Assembly (NCBI GenBank): GCA_030656615.1
Contig: JAUSOY010000058.1
Span: 59,097 to 123,096, forward strand
Length of the DNA stretch: 64,000 nt
Source of the DNA: Bacteroidales bacterium
Lineage (GTDB): Bacteria > Bacteroidota > Bacteroidia > Bacteroidales > TTA-H9
Reading direction: 5' to 3'
The notes under the pieces were generated by a model. The model ran no database searches. It was given only the letters and a program-made list of their open reading frames with translations, and had not been told where the DNA came from. The translations under genes and the position numbers were made by a program. Positions 34,985 to 44,297 of this stretch are shown here, in pieces. How positions within the stretch are numbered: position 1 is the stretch's first letter; every line of letters starts with the position of its first letter.

Positions 34985-34992
34985 TATTTTTG
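34985..34992 (+). promoter_or_regulatory. -7 promoter box of dprA
   Basis: TATTTTTG is a perfect TAnnTTTG match 38 bases before the dprA ATG. Confidence 0.5.
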
Positions 34993-35030
34993 AAAAAGTA
35001 ATCGCAGCAAAAACCAGAAAATCCATTTCT

Positions 35031-36131
35031 ATGTCGTTAGTTCATCAAATAGCATTGACGATGCTTCCCGGCATCGGTGATATAAATGCAAAAAAGCTTA
35101 TTGCTGCATGTGGTTCACCAGAAGCAGTGTTTACCGAGAAAACACGCTTATTGATGCGAATTCCTGGTATCGGAGAGTCTACTGCCCGTTTGGTTAACAT
35201 TGATAGTATCATGGATCGGGTTTACGAAGAGATTGAATTTATACAGAAGTATAAAATTCAGACTTTTTTTTATACAGAGAACGCTTATCCATATCGCCTG
35301 AAACAATGCGCTGATGGTCCTATCCTGATCTATTTCAAGGGCCAGACCGATCTAAACGTCCCATTAATAATAAGTATCGTCGGTAGTCGTAAAGCAACTG
35401 AATACGGGAAGGATTTTGTAAAAAGTATCGCTGAAAAGCTTGCTGGTAAGGGTGTTTTAGTGGTTAGTGGTCTGGCTTTTGGTATTGATAGTATTGCACA
35501 TTCGGCTTCACTGGATAATGGAATAGCCACTGTAGGCGTTATGGGGCACGGTCTTGATAGAGTTTATCCCTCGCAAAACCGCTCATTGGCTAAACGAATG
35601 TTGGATCAGGGTGGTATTTTGAGTGAGTTTCCAAGCCAAACCACGCCGGATCGCGAAAACTTTCCTAAGCGAAACAGAATAATTGCAGGTCTTGCCGATG
35701 CATGTCTGGTAATCGAAACTGGCTTAAAAGGTGGTTCACTAATTACAGCGGATATAGCCAATTCATATAACCGTGATGTTTATGCACTTCCCGGCCGAAT
35801 TGGCGATCCTTTATCCGAAGGATGTAATTGGCTGATAAAAACGAATAGAGCTGGTTTGATAGAGAGTGCTGAAGATTTATTGGAAAGTATGGGTTGGAAT
35901 TTAAACGAAGGCATTGGTCAGCGCTATCAGCCTTTATTGTTTCCTGAATTAAAACCGGAAGAAAAGCAGATTTTTGATTTGCTAAAAGAACACATAACGT
36001 TACCAATTGATGAAATATGTATGTTATCGCAAATGGCTCCGAGCCGCATTGCTGCTGCACTGCTTAATCTGGAATTTGAAGGTTTGGTAAAATGTATGCC
36101 TGGAAAATCGTATCGTATGGTTCAGCGTTAA
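35031..36131 (+). CDS. dprA: DNA-processing protein DprA
   Basis: Binds single-stranded DNA and loads RecA during natural transformation; also kept in non-competent bacteria. The 366-residue product begins with a helix-hairpin-helix (LTMLPGIGDINAKKLIAACG, about 9-28). The Rossmann-like core shows SIVGSRKATEYG, VVSGLAFGIDSIAHSASLD, ENFPKRNRIIAGLADACLVIE and GSLITADIANSYNRDVYALPG. The winged-helix C-terminal domain (about 305-366) is complete. It is alone between divergent and convergent neighbours; no com genes are visible here. Confidence 0.93.
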   Translation: MSLVHQIALTMLPGIGDINAKKLIAACGSPEAVFTEKTRLLMRIPGIGESTARLVNIDSIMDRVYEEIEFIQKYKIQTFFYTENAYPYRLKQCADGPILIYFKGQTDLNVPLIISIVGSRKATEYGKDFVKSIAEKLAGKGVLVVSGLAFGIDSIAHSASLDNGIATVGVMGHGLDRVYPSQNRSLAKRMLDQGGILSEFPSQTTPDRENFPKRNRIIAGLADACLVIETGLKGGSLITADIANSYNRDVYALPGRIGDPLSEGCNWLIKTNRAGLIESAEDLLESMGWNLNEGIGQRYQPLLFPELKPEEKQIFDLLKEHITLPIDEICMLSQMAPSRIAAALLNLEFEGLVKCMPGKSYRMVQR

Positions 36132-36133
36132 GC

Positions 36134-36165
36134 AAAAAAAAACCGCCACAATTAATGAGGCGGTT
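36134..36165 (-). terminator. Terminator between dprA and the OmpH gene pair
   Basis: A 7-bp stem, AACCGCC with GGCGGTT, around 11 bases. On the minus strand it is followed by a run of nine T, so it mainly ends the OmpH/Skp gene; it starts 3 bases after the dprA stop and may also serve dprA. Confidence 0.75.
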
Positions 36166-36185
36166 ATAGAGTTTTGTCGGTGAAA

Positions 36186-36692
36186 CTATTTGATGTTCAG
36201 TTTTTTCTTTGCGAGAAGAATTACATCATCCGAAGGTGTGGCGTATAATAGAAGGCCCTCAGCACTGTTGAATATATAGGTATATCCATTCTCTTTAGCA
36301 ACTTCCTGTACTGCTTTCTTTGCCCGATCGATGAGGGGAGTGGTAAGTTCTGCTTCTTTGGCCTGTAGGTCCTGTGATGCGGAAGAATTAAAACTTTCAA
36401 TACGGCTCTGCAGATCCTGAAGTTCTTTTTCTTTCGTCTGTTTTATAATTGCCGACATTGATGTAACGTTCGCATTATAATCTGCAAATTTGTTTTCAAA
36501 TTCGCCCTGCATTACATCCATCTGTTTTTTAAGACCTTCGGCATATTTGCGATACTGTTTTTGAACAGAATCTAAACCTGGCATCGACTGATACAACTTT
36601 GCAAAGTCGACGTGTCCGAATTTCTGGGCTGATACGTTTGTGGTAAACAAAATAGCTGCAACAATAAAGAGAACTTTTGTTAAATGCTTCAT
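36186..36692 (-). CDS. OmpH/Skp-family periplasmic chaperone (second in operon)
   Basis: A 168-residue secreted protein. Signal peptide at residues 1-22 (ending NVSAQ), then GHVDFAKLYQSMPGLDSVQKQ, a typical OmpH start. Residues 45-125 form a long charged coiled-coil arm with many Lys, Glu and Gln, as in the Skp tentacles. The body returns at the C-terminus (VAKENGYTYIFNSAEGLLLY). It should hold unfolded outer-membrane proteins on their way to BamA, whose gene is upstream in the same direction. It has its own candidate promoter. Confidence 0.85.
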   Translation of the reverse strand: MKHLTKVLFIVAAILFTTNVSAQKFGHVDFAKLYQSMPGLDSVQKQYRKYAEGLKKQMDVMQGEFENKFADYNANVTSMSAIIKQTKEKELQDLQSRIESFNSSASQDLQAKEAELTTPLIDRAKKAVQEVAKENGYTYIFNSAEGLLLYATPSDDVILLAKKKLNIK

Positions 36693-36730
36693 TTTATGAT
36701 TAATTAGTGTTAGGTTCGTTTTAAGAAGGG

Positions 36731-36761
36731 CAAAGATAAAAAGAAATCAATGGTTTACAAT
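36731..36761 (-). promoter_or_regulatory. Promoter of the second ompH gene
   Basis: On the minus strand the -7 box reads TATCTTTG (36731-36738) and, 19 bases upstream, ATTG (36758-36761) is a one-mismatch -33 element. The ATG is 39 bases downstream. Confidence 0.5.
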
Positions 36762-36767
36762 CTTCTT

Positions 36768-37298
36768 TTATTTGTTTTTCCGGGTATTGAAACTGTAGCC
36801 CAGTTCATCCAGAATTTCATCGCTGATATCATATTTTGCATCGGCATACATCACAGTTACACTGCCTGCTTTATCAAATACGATGGCGTAATTTTTACTT
36901 TGTGAAACTTGTTCAATAGCATTAAATACCTTATCCTGAATTGGTTTGATGAGTTCTTGACGTTTTTTAAACAGATCACCATCTTTGCCAAATCTTTTCT
37001 TTTGAAGTTCTTTACCATCTCTTTCGGCTTTGATGATTTCTTCTTCGCGTTTGCGTTTCATTTCTTCAGGAAGTAAGACAGATTCTGCCTGATAATCTTT
37101 ATAAAGTTTATCAATAGCGGCAAATTTAACTTCAATCTCTTGTTGCCATTGAACGGAAAGTTCATCAACCTGTGCCTGGGCATCGCTGTACTCAGGAATG
37201 TTTTGCAGGATGTATTCTGAATCGACAAAGGCAAATTTCTGAGCACTGGCAAATAATACGGCAGCACTGAAAACCAAGGTTAATAATACTCTTTTCAT
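36768..37298 (-). CDS. OmpH/Skp-family periplasmic chaperone (first in operon)
   Basis: A 176-residue protein with signal peptide 1-19 (ending FASAQ), start KFAFVDSEYILQNIPEYSD and a coiled-coil arm with KRKREEEIIKAERDGKELQKKR. The end is an OmpH-type body (SQSKNYAIVFDKAGSVTVMYA). It is a paralogue of the downstream gene at 36186; tandem OmpH copies next to bamA are common in Bacteroidota. It lies 113 bases downstream of the bamA stop, so co-transcription with bamA is possible but unproven. Confidence 0.85.
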   Translation of the reverse strand: MKRVLLTLVFSAAVLFASAQKFAFVDSEYILQNIPEYSDAQAQVDELSVQWQQEIEVKFAAIDKLYKDYQAESVLLPEEMKRKREEEIIKAERDGKELQKKRFGKDGDLFKKRQELIKPIQDKVFNAIEQVSQSKNYAIVFDKAGSVTVMYADAKYDISDEILDELGYSFNTRKNK

Positions 37299-37411
37299 TG
37301 TTTTGTTTATTTAATGTTCAACAATTTTTTTCGCCTTCAAGGATTAAATTTGTTTTATCATTTACAACTATCGGGCATTAGGTGTTATTTTACAAATACT
37401 ATGCCGTTATA

Positions 37412-40045
37412 TTAATCGATGGATTGGTTAATGCTGAAATGGAACTGTCCTCCATTGGCACCGGCATTTCCTGGAATTTCATCGAATCCATAACCCCAGT
37501 CAAGACCAAGTACCCCGAACATGGGAAGGAAAATTCGAATACCCATACCGGCAGAACGGTAAACTTTAAATGGATTGAATTTGCTGAATCGATTCCAGGT
37601 GTTTCCACCTTCCATATATCCAAGTGCATATATGGTTGCTGATGGGTTAAGTGATAATGGAAACCGCATTTCAAGGGTATATTTGCTGAATATCGTACCG
37701 CCAATGGTTTTGTCAGCGAAATATTCAGGAAGAATAGACTCATTGGAATATCCACGGAGAGCAACAATTTCGCGGCCATCTAAACTTCCATAACCGGATA
37801 ATCCATCACCACCGAGATAAAACCGTTCGAAAGGTGTGGCTCCCAGATTGTTGTTGTAATGACCAAGAAAAGCGAATTTATATTTTGTGGCCAACACCAG
37901 GTCTCCAACAAGGGTTGTATACCAGTTGCCATTGAATTTCCATTTGTGAAATTCAATCCATTCATATCGTTTTTCTTCAGAAAGACTTGGATAATCTTTT
38001 CCGCTAAACCATGAATAGGGTGGCGTTAATTCTACTTGTAAACTTAACTCGGATCCTCTTCTCGGGAAAATGGGCGAATCGTCCGATTTTCTTGAAAGCG
38101 CAATAATATAACTCAGGTTATTATATTGACCATTTCCACTACCAAAAGTGAAGATCTGACTATAATTATGAAGGTTATATTGTTGAATATTAATTGATTG
38201 AGATAACTGAAAATAGTCATCAGGCCATTTGAGGCGTTTGCCCAGGCTAAAACTCAGACCGTTGATTACAAATTTTGCGTAAGTGGTATCGGTTGATGGT
38301 TTGCTGTTTGTGTATTTAGAATGGTAGTATGATACCGAGAATGCATTTGGTTTTTTACCTCCCAGCCAAGGCTCCGTAAAAGAGGCAGAATAACTCATAT
38401 AACCCGCTCCGTATGTCTGAAACCTTAATGCAAGTTTCTGTCCGTCACCTGAAGGAATTGGTTTCCAGGCGTCTTTTTTGAAGAGTCTGCGGGCAGAAAA
38501 ATTATTAAACGAAAGTCCAAGAGTGCCAATAACACGACCGTAACCCCAACCACCCGAAAGTTCGATCTGATCAGCAGAGGTCTCTTCTACGGAATATTCG
38601 AGGTCAACCGTGCCATCGGCTGGATTCGGTGTGTAATCGATGCCAAGTTTTTCAGCATCGAAATAACGTAACTGTGCAAGTTCGCGCTGAGTACGTATAA
38701 TGTTACTCCGATTGAAAAGTTCGCCCGGACGTGTATAGAGCTCACGGATAACTACATGGTCGTTGGTCCGTTCGTTCCCTTTAATGGTTACCTTGTTTAA
38801 GCGGGCCTGTTTACCTTCGTATACTCTGATTTCGAGGTCTATTGAATCATTTTCAACTTTGACTTCTACCGGATTAACGTTAAAAAATAAGTATCCATCA
38901 TCAAGATAAAGTGAACTAACGTCAAAACCTGCCGGGTTGTACGAAAGATTTGTTTGTAGAAGTTCCTGATTGTAAATGTCTCCTGATTTAATTTTGAGAT
39001 AAGTGTTTAAAACCTCATTGGAATATTTGGTATTTCCTACCCAGTCAATATTTCTGAAATAATACTTGCGGCCCTCGTCAATTTTCATGACAATATTAAC
39101 AGAGCGATTATTGTGTTTATAAACGGTATCACTTACAATGGTAGCATCACGGAATCCGGCTTCATTATATTTTTTAACAATATTCAGTTTATCATCATCA
39201 TAATCCCTTTTGATGAACTTTGAAGATTTGAAAATGCGAAGCTTCAGATTGTCGTTAGCCCATTCGTATAGGTGATCAGTAATGCCGTTCATGTTCATCT
39301 TAACTGCACTTTTTGCGATTGACCATGCTAGTGTGTCAATTGCGTTGAGCGGACGGAATGAACTCCTTTCTTTGGTTTCTTTAAGCGACTTTTTAAGAAC
39401 AGAGGCGCTGATATTTTTATTGCCTTTAAATGCAATGGAATTGATACGGATTTTATGTTGTTTGTTTATACGTATCTGAAGTATAATATTGTTAAGCTTG
39501 GTAGTGTCTTTTATTTCGGCGATGTCAACCTGGGCGTTGAGGTATCCCTTATCGGTAAAATATTTTTTTGTTTTTTCAGTGGTACGCATGATAAGGTTTG
39601 AGGTTACCACTTCACCACTGGTCAGTTTTATTTCGTCACGCAAATTATCAGCCTCTGATTTTTTTACACCGGTAAAATTAAATTTCGATAGCCGGGGCCT
39701 TTCAGTAAGTTGAATTTCGAGGAAAATATTTGTATTCTCGATTTTGGTGATAACAATACGAACGTTATCAAAGAGACCTTGCTTCCAAAGTTTGTTGATG
39801 GCGTTGGAAATTTCTTCTCCAGGCACCATTATTTTATCTCCGATACGGAGGTTACTGAGCATGACAAGGACACTGGGATCAAGGTATTGTACCCCACTTA
39901 CCGTAACTCCACCAATTGCATATTCTTTGGGAGAATTGTAATCGATACTTTCGAGGTCTTGTCCGATGACAATCTGGGCGGAGACATTCGTAGTAATTAG
40001 AAGGAAGAGTATTGCGAAAAGGCTAAGGAATCTTGGAAACTTCAT
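37412..40045 (-). CDS. bamA: Outer-membrane protein assembly factor BamA
   Basis: Central subunit of the BAM complex, which inserts beta-barrels into the outer membrane. I place the start at the ATG at 40045 (MKFPRFLSLF), which begins the signal peptide (1-24, ending NVSAQ). The 877-residue product has several POTRA domains over about 35-480 (for example VTVSGVQYLDPSVLVML, SIAFKGNKNISASVLKKSL, VTIKGNERTNDHVVIRELY) and a 16-strand barrel over about 490-877. The lid-loop signature ALRGY and the closing LSINQSID-type strand end in Asp. It is preceded by uppS and followed by two OmpH genes, the standard phylum arrangement. Confidence 0.95.
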   Translation of the reverse strand: MKFPRFLSLFAILFLLITTNVSAQIVIGQDLESIDYNSPKEYAIGGVTVSGVQYLDPSVLVMLSNLRIGDKIMVPGEEISNAINKLWKQGLFDNVRIVITKIENTNIFLEIQLTERPRLSKFNFTGVKKSEADNLRDEIKLTSGEVVTSNLIMRTTEKTKKYFTDKGYLNAQVDIAEIKDTTKLNNIILQIRINKQHKIRINSIAFKGNKNISASVLKKSLKETKERSSFRPLNAIDTLAWSIAKSAVKMNMNGITDHLYEWANDNLKLRIFKSSKFIKRDYDDDKLNIVKKYNEAGFRDATIVSDTVYKHNNRSVNIVMKIDEGRKYYFRNIDWVGNTKYSNEVLNTYLKIKSGDIYNQELLQTNLSYNPAGFDVSSLYLDDGYLFFNVNPVEVKVENDSIDLEIRVYEGKQARLNKVTIKGNERTNDHVVIRELYTRPGELFNRSNIIRTQRELAQLRYFDAEKLGIDYTPNPADGTVDLEYSVEETSADQIELSGGWGYGRVIGTLGLSFNNFSARRLFKKDAWKPIPSGDGQKLALRFQTYGAGYMSYSASFTEPWLGGKKPNAFSVSYYHSKYTNSKPSTDTTYAKFVINGLSFSLGKRLKWPDDYFQLSQSINIQQYNLHNYSQIFTFGSGNGQYNNLSYIIALSRKSDDSPIFPRRGSELSLQVELTPPYSWFSGKDYPSLSEEKRYEWIEFHKWKFNGNWYTTLVGDLVLATKYKFAFLGHYNNNLGATPFERFYLGGDGLSGYGSLDGREIVALRGYSNESILPEYFADKTIGGTIFSKYTLEMRFPLSLNPSATIYALGYMEGGNTWNRFSKFNPFKVYRSAGMGIRIFLPMFGVLGLDWGYGFDEIPGNAGANGGQFHFSINQSID

Positions 40046-40095
40046 TCTGAAGGTTTTATAAGGATATTTGGGATACATTGGATAATCTTGGTGAA

Positions 40096-40839
40096 TTAGG
40101 GATTAATTTGCTCACTGGTTTTTCCGAATCGTCGTTCACGCGATTGAAAGTCTATAATGGCTTCATAAAGGTCATTTTTTCTAAATTCAGGCCATAATTT
40201 TGGTGTGAAGTATAATTCGGCATAAGCAATTTGCCATAACAGAAAATTACTGATTCGATATTCGCCACTGGTGCGTATAAGAAGTTCCGGATCTGGAAAT
40301 GCTGCAGTTGTTAAATGCTGGCTTATCAGATCGGAGGTTATATTTTCGGGATTAAGTTTTCCCTCTTGTACTTTTTTGCAAATAATTTGTAGGCTGTTGG
40401 TAATTTCCCATCGTGAGCTATAGCTCAGAGCAAGTATAAGGGTTAGACGTGTATTATGAGCTGTTTCGGCTATGGCTTTTTCAAGTTCTGCTTTTGTATT
40501 AGGCCTCAGGCTATCAATGTCACCGATAGCAGCCAAGCGGATGTTATTCTTTTGTAAAACAGGTGTTTCTGCATTAATAGTGCTTACCAAAAGATCCATC
40601 AAAGCACTTACTTCTTCTTTGGGTCGTTGCCAGTTTTCGGTTGAAAAAGCATAAAGAGTCAGATATTCCACGCCAAGTTCGGCACAGGTTTCAACAGTTT
40701 CTTTAACAGATTGAACGCCATTCTGGTGTCCGAAAATTCGATCCATTCCCTGTTGTTGTGCCCATCGTCCGTTACCATCCATGATGATAGCGATATGCTT
40801 TGGCAAACGTGAAATATCTATTTTATCGATAATATCCAT
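40096..40839 (-). CDS. uppS: Isoprenyl transferase (undecaprenyl diphosphate synthase)
   Basis: Makes the C55 lipid carrier for peptidoglycan and surface glycans by cis-prenyl transfer. The 247-residue product has IIMDGNGRWAQQQGMDRIFGHQ with the catalytic Asp, TLYAFSTENWQRPKEEV, and RTSGEYRISNFLLWQIAYAELYF near the C-terminus, all typical. The window's murB and O-antigen-ligase-like products depend on this lipid. It lies 50 bases upstream of bamA on the same strand. Confidence 0.94.
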   Translation of the reverse strand: MDIIDKIDISRLPKHIAIIMDGNGRWAQQQGMDRIFGHQNGVQSVKETVETCAELGVEYLTLYAFSTENWQRPKEEVSALMDLLVSTINAETPVLQKNNIRLAAIGDIDSLRPNTKAELEKAIAETAHNTRLTLILALSYSSRWEITNSLQIICKKVQEGKLNPENITSDLISQHLTTAAFPDPELLIRTSGEYRISNFLLWQIAYAELYFTPKLWPEFRKNDLYEAIIDFQSRERRFGKTSEQINP

Positions 40840-40913
40840 AATTCCTTAAATTCTTACCAACAAATCGGGCTGTTTTGGCACAAACTATATACCGAACAAA
40901 TCTTTTGCAGCCG

Positions 40914-40921
40914 CAAATTTA
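40914..40921 (-). promoter_or_regulatory. Possible -7 box of the uppS-bamA operon
   Basis: On the minus strand this reads TAAATTTG, a TAnnTTTG match 75 bases upstream of the uppS ATG. No -33 match was found at the usual spacing. Confidence 0.4.
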
Positions 40922-40956
40922 CCATAAGTTCGCCAAAGTATGAAACTTCGTGTACT

Positions 40957-41784
40957 TTACTTGAATCTCTGAACATTACGGAAATCATTACAGGTGGGTT
41001 CTTTTGCCAGACTAAATTTATAAGTTATAAAAACACCCGCAAAACTGTACCAATCGGTGGTTTTTGATGTTCCGCGCTGCATTCCTGGCCTGTGGGTCAT
41101 ATCCGGATCAGACATGAACTGTTCTGCATTATTTGGATCTATGATGCTGGATTCCAAATAGTATGTAGTGCTGAGATCATCAATATAATCGCTTAGCGTT
41201 TTGCGCATACCCCATTCAATACCTGCACAAACTTTTTTATTGAGACTGAATTTTACACCCATTCCAAATGGGAAAGAGAAATTTGTTAATACATAGGGTT
41301 TTCTGTCGGGGTAGGCTAATGTGTTCTGCCCTTCCGTATTAAGTGGTTGTAATTCAATCAAATTGCCCTGAAATTCCGCTTTAGGATTGAACATAAACAA
41401 GGCAATCCCCCCAAATAAATAGGGCGTAAATACGTCACGTTTGCTACCGGTGAAATATTCAAGGAAATTCAGTTCAGCCTGTAAAGAGAATTCAGAAATA
41501 GAACTTTGAAAGCTTAAATTCCTTCCTGGAGTTTTTCCGGTTGCCTCATCGCTTCCCTTAAGACTTCCTATTAAAAGATTTCCTTTAAGCGCCCACCGGG
41601 TTGTATAATTATAACGGACTACGATTCCACCCGCTGGTTGAGCCTGAGAAAATTGCGTGGCATGATTCAGATCACCAAGATAATACGACAAGCCACCGGT
41701 AATTCCTGTTTCCAAATACTGAGCTTTTGTACTCATGGTAATGAGTATAAAATACACGAAGAGAAAAATACTTTTTCGAAGCAT
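40957..41784 (-). CDS. DUF6089-type outer-membrane beta-barrel protein
   Basis: A 275-residue secreted protein. The ATG at 41784 (MLRKSIFLFVYFI) begins a signal peptide ending at STKAQ (about residue 21); the longer in-frame start is less likely. GITGGLSYYLGDLNHATQFSQ and EFSLQAELNFLEYF are typical of DUF6089, a Bacteroidota barrel family usually located beside uppS and nadK, as here. The C-terminus (FAGVFITYKFSL) resembles a last barrel strand but is followed by a charged tail. Function unknown, possibly envelope structure. Confidence 0.75.
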   Translation of the reverse strand: MLRKSIFLFVYFILITMSTKAQYLETGITGGLSYYLGDLNHATQFSQAQPAGGIVVRYNYTTRWALKGNLLIGSLKGSDEATGKTPGRNLSFQSSISEFSLQAELNFLEYFTGSKRDVFTPYLFGGIALFMFNPKAEFQGNLIELQPLNTEGQNTLAYPDRKPYVLTNFSFPFGMGVKFSLNKKVCAGIEWGMRKTLSDYIDDLSTTYYLESSIIDPNNAEQFMSDPDMTHRPGMQRGTSKTTDWYSFAGVFITYKFSLAKEPTCNDFRNVQRFK

Positions 41785-41952
41785 ATTCCAGATATAATTA
41801 AAACTTTTAAGTGGCATTGTCTTAAACGGCCACAATTTTCGGTACAATGTATAACTCTAAAATGCGCCGGAAATTATCTGACGGCAAATTTATCCTATTT
41901 ACCTGACAATGCCTGAGATTAATCGTTAAGAAAAACTTAAAATTTCGGATAC

Positions 41953-42837
41953 TTAATTTCGTTTGTCGATTCCCCAATGAAGTTTCTCCCTTAAAGTGGT
42001 AAAGAAATCTTTGTGAGGCATACGAACAAGTTTAAGGCTAAAGTCAGCTTTACAGACCTGAATTTCATTACCAGAATGGCTATGAATAATATGTGAATCG
42101 AGTCCGAAAATATACCGATTGTCACGTCCTTCAACTTTAAGGGTAATTCTACTGCTATCGGGGATTATAATGGGACGTACTGTAAGATTATGGGTGGCGA
42201 TGGGCGTTATTACAAATGCATTGGCATCGGGTGAGATAATAGGTCCGCCACAACTGAGCGAATATGCCGTGGAACCGGTTGGGGTTGCAACTAATATACC
42301 ATCGCCATAGTATGAATTGAGGAAATCGCCATTAACGTATACATTAATGGTTAGTAACGAAGTTGGATGGTCTTTTTGAATGCTTAATTCATTCAGTGCA
42401 TATTTGTATATGTCTGTCAATCCGTTACATACAGATAACAGACTATGGTTTTCGATTAAGAAATTTTTCGTTTTCAGACATGCAACGGCCTCATGAATCT
42501 CATCTTTTGATACGGCCGATAAAAACCCCAGTCGGCCCAGATTAATTCCCAGGATTGGAATGTCTGAATCGCTGACCAATCCAATAGTATCCAGAAGGGT
42601 GCCATCACCACCTATACTCAGGAGATAATCTATTTTTCCCCTGATTTCTCCCGGTTTACTAAAAGTTTCAGAATCGGGAACAATAGTACCCCGATTATAT
42701 AATTGTTCATATAATAGTTCATAGAAAGGTTTGTACGTGGTAATGCTTACCCCGGCAGCGCGAAGTTCTCTATGCAAAAACAATAAATGTGGAAGCATTT
42801 CTTCACTAAGAGCCTTACCGAATATGCCAATTTTCAT
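41953..42837 (-). CDS. nadK: NAD kinase
   Basis: Phosphorylates NAD to NADP. I use the ATG at 42837 (MKIGIFGKAL); five more residues would be possible. The 294-residue product has LSIGGDGTLLDTIG (the GGDGT motif), LGINLGRLGFLSAV, and GDGILVATPTGSTAYSLSCGGPI in the C-terminal domain. Next to DUF6089 and uppS as in other Bacteroidota genomes. It ends 168 bases upstream of the DUF6089 start, so co-transcription is uncertain. Confidence 0.95.
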   Translation of the reverse strand: MKIGIFGKALSEEMLPHLLFLHRELRAAGVSITTYKPFYELLYEQLYNRGTIVPDSETFSKPGEIRGKIDYLLSIGGDGTLLDTIGLVSDSDIPILGINLGRLGFLSAVSKDEIHEAVACLKTKNFLIENHSLLSVCNGLTDIYKYALNELSIQKDHPTSLLTINVYVNGDFLNSYYGDGILVATPTGSTAYSLSCGGPIISPDANAFVITPIATHNLTVRPIIIPDSSRITLKVEGRDNRYIFGLDSHIIHSHSGNEIQVCKADFSLKLVRMPHKDFFTTLREKLHWGIDKRN

Positions 42838-42914
42838 CTCTAAATCCTTCATTAATTGTATACAAACCTAATTCATTATTCTCAATACAGCAACTATATC
42901 AACACATCGAATTC

Positions 42915-44297
42915 TTATAAAATGGCCATAAAGTGAACGAAGAATCCATGTTCTCCTTCTTTATTAAGACTATACTCGAGGCGCAATACTTTATCGTAAT
43001 ACGTTATAAGGTCAAGTCCCAGGCCAATACTGGCAAGCAAGTGGTTATTAAGTTTAGTATTGAGATATTCTTTATTATTTCCTACATAACCGATATCAGA
43101 GTATATCGTGACATACGATGCAAAGTGTATCAGGCCAAACTTATCATTATGAATTGGTTTTATTTCAAAGGTTTTTTGTGGAATAAAATTGTATTTCAGG
43201 TTAAAATGACTTAAAAAATATTTTTGTCCAAGAATCAGATAATACTCATATCCTCTGGCAAAGTAGCGGTCAGAACCTAAGCCCCGGCTATATAAAAATG
43301 GTGTTTCCGCTAAACGCCCGTATAGACCTCCTGATGCATACCATTTTCCTCCCAAAGACCAGAATTTTCTATAGTTTGCCTCCAGTGAATATGAGGGATT
43401 TGATTCGTTGCTTACACTGGCAAGATAGGCTTCGGTATCGTAATATGACCCATGGAGTGGATAGTGTTTGTAATCACGATAATCGGCTTTGAGGCGATAA
43501 AGAAACCCGTACATTGATAGGTTTTTCTGCGAAGGCCAAAATTCAGAGGCCAGCATCGGAAGTGAATCACTCAAGCGGGTCTGCTGAAAGAAAAATCCTG
43601 CATAATGTGTTATGTTATACGCCGAACGGTATGTTAGGAGTATTTTTCCGAACCAATCACGTCTTTGATAGATGTCTTCATTTTTGTAAAAAACGACTTC
43701 ACTTTGATCGTTTGTTTTTAAGGCCACTTCGTGATTTCCGGTGAAGCCTCCTTCTATATTCAATCCAAGTGTTTGGGATTTGTTAATATAAGGAATGTCG
43801 TACAACAGACTGAATTTTTTATCGAAACCAAATTTTAGTAACAGCCGCAACAACTCTTTTCGACCACGAAAATTTTCAATGTTGATGTAGGTTCCGTAGT
43901 TTACCCTTTCAAAATTCTGGGCTCTCCACCAGGCATTAAAATTGCGATCGGCTAGTTCAAAAACGGGATAAGGCCAAATGTACCATCGTTCAATTACATT
44001 GATATCAAGTATAATATGACCTGGTTTTGTGGATGAAATTGTGTCGATGTGTACAAAATTAAATATGGAAGCATTCAGTAAGTTTGATTTGCTTTTTGCT
44101 AAATGATTGGTCAGTTCATCTGCAAAAAGTGTATCACCGGGTTTTAGTGTGATTTCACGCGTGATAATGTGTTGACGGGTTTGATGATTTCCATGAATGG
44201 TAATAGAATCTACCACAAAAAATAGTATTTTAATATTCTGTGCGAAACCAGAACAGGAAAGCAATCCGATAAATATCAGGAATAAAAATCGCTTCAT
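42915..44297 (-). CDS. Omp85-superfamily-like outer-membrane protein with one POTRA domain
   Basis: A 460-residue secreted protein with signal peptide 1-19 (ending GFAQ). Residues about 28-110 look like a single POTRA domain (DSITIHGNHQTRQHIITREI, then NLLNASIFNFVHID). The remainder is rich in amphipathic strands with aromatic ends and Gly-rich turns (YGTYINIENFRGRKELL, YSRGLGSDRYFARGYEYY), consistent with a barrel of the BamA/TamA/FhaC superfamily. It overlaps the CBS-protein gene by 4 bases. It is too short for BamA; a specialised assembly or translocation role is inference. Confidence 0.68.
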   Translation of the reverse strand: MKRFLFLIFIGLLSCSGFAQNIKILFFVVDSITIHGNHQTRQHIITREITLKPGDTLFADELTNHLAKSKSNLLNASIFNFVHIDTISSTKPGHIILDINVIERWYIWPYPVFELADRNFNAWWRAQNFERVNYGTYINIENFRGRKELLRLLLKFGFDKKFSLLYDIPYINKSQTLGLNIEGGFTGNHEVALKTNDQSEVVFYKNEDIYQRRDWFGKILLTYRSAYNITHYAGFFFQQTRLSDSLPMLASEFWPSQKNLSMYGFLYRLKADYRDYKHYPLHGSYYDTEAYLASVSNESNPSYSLEANYRKFWSLGGKWYASGGLYGRLAETPFLYSRGLGSDRYFARGYEYYLILGQKYFLSHFNLKYNFIPQKTFEIKPIHNDKFGLIHFASYVTIYSDIGYVGNNKEYLNTKLNNHLLASIGLGLDLITYYDKVLRLEYSLNKEGEHGFFVHFMAIL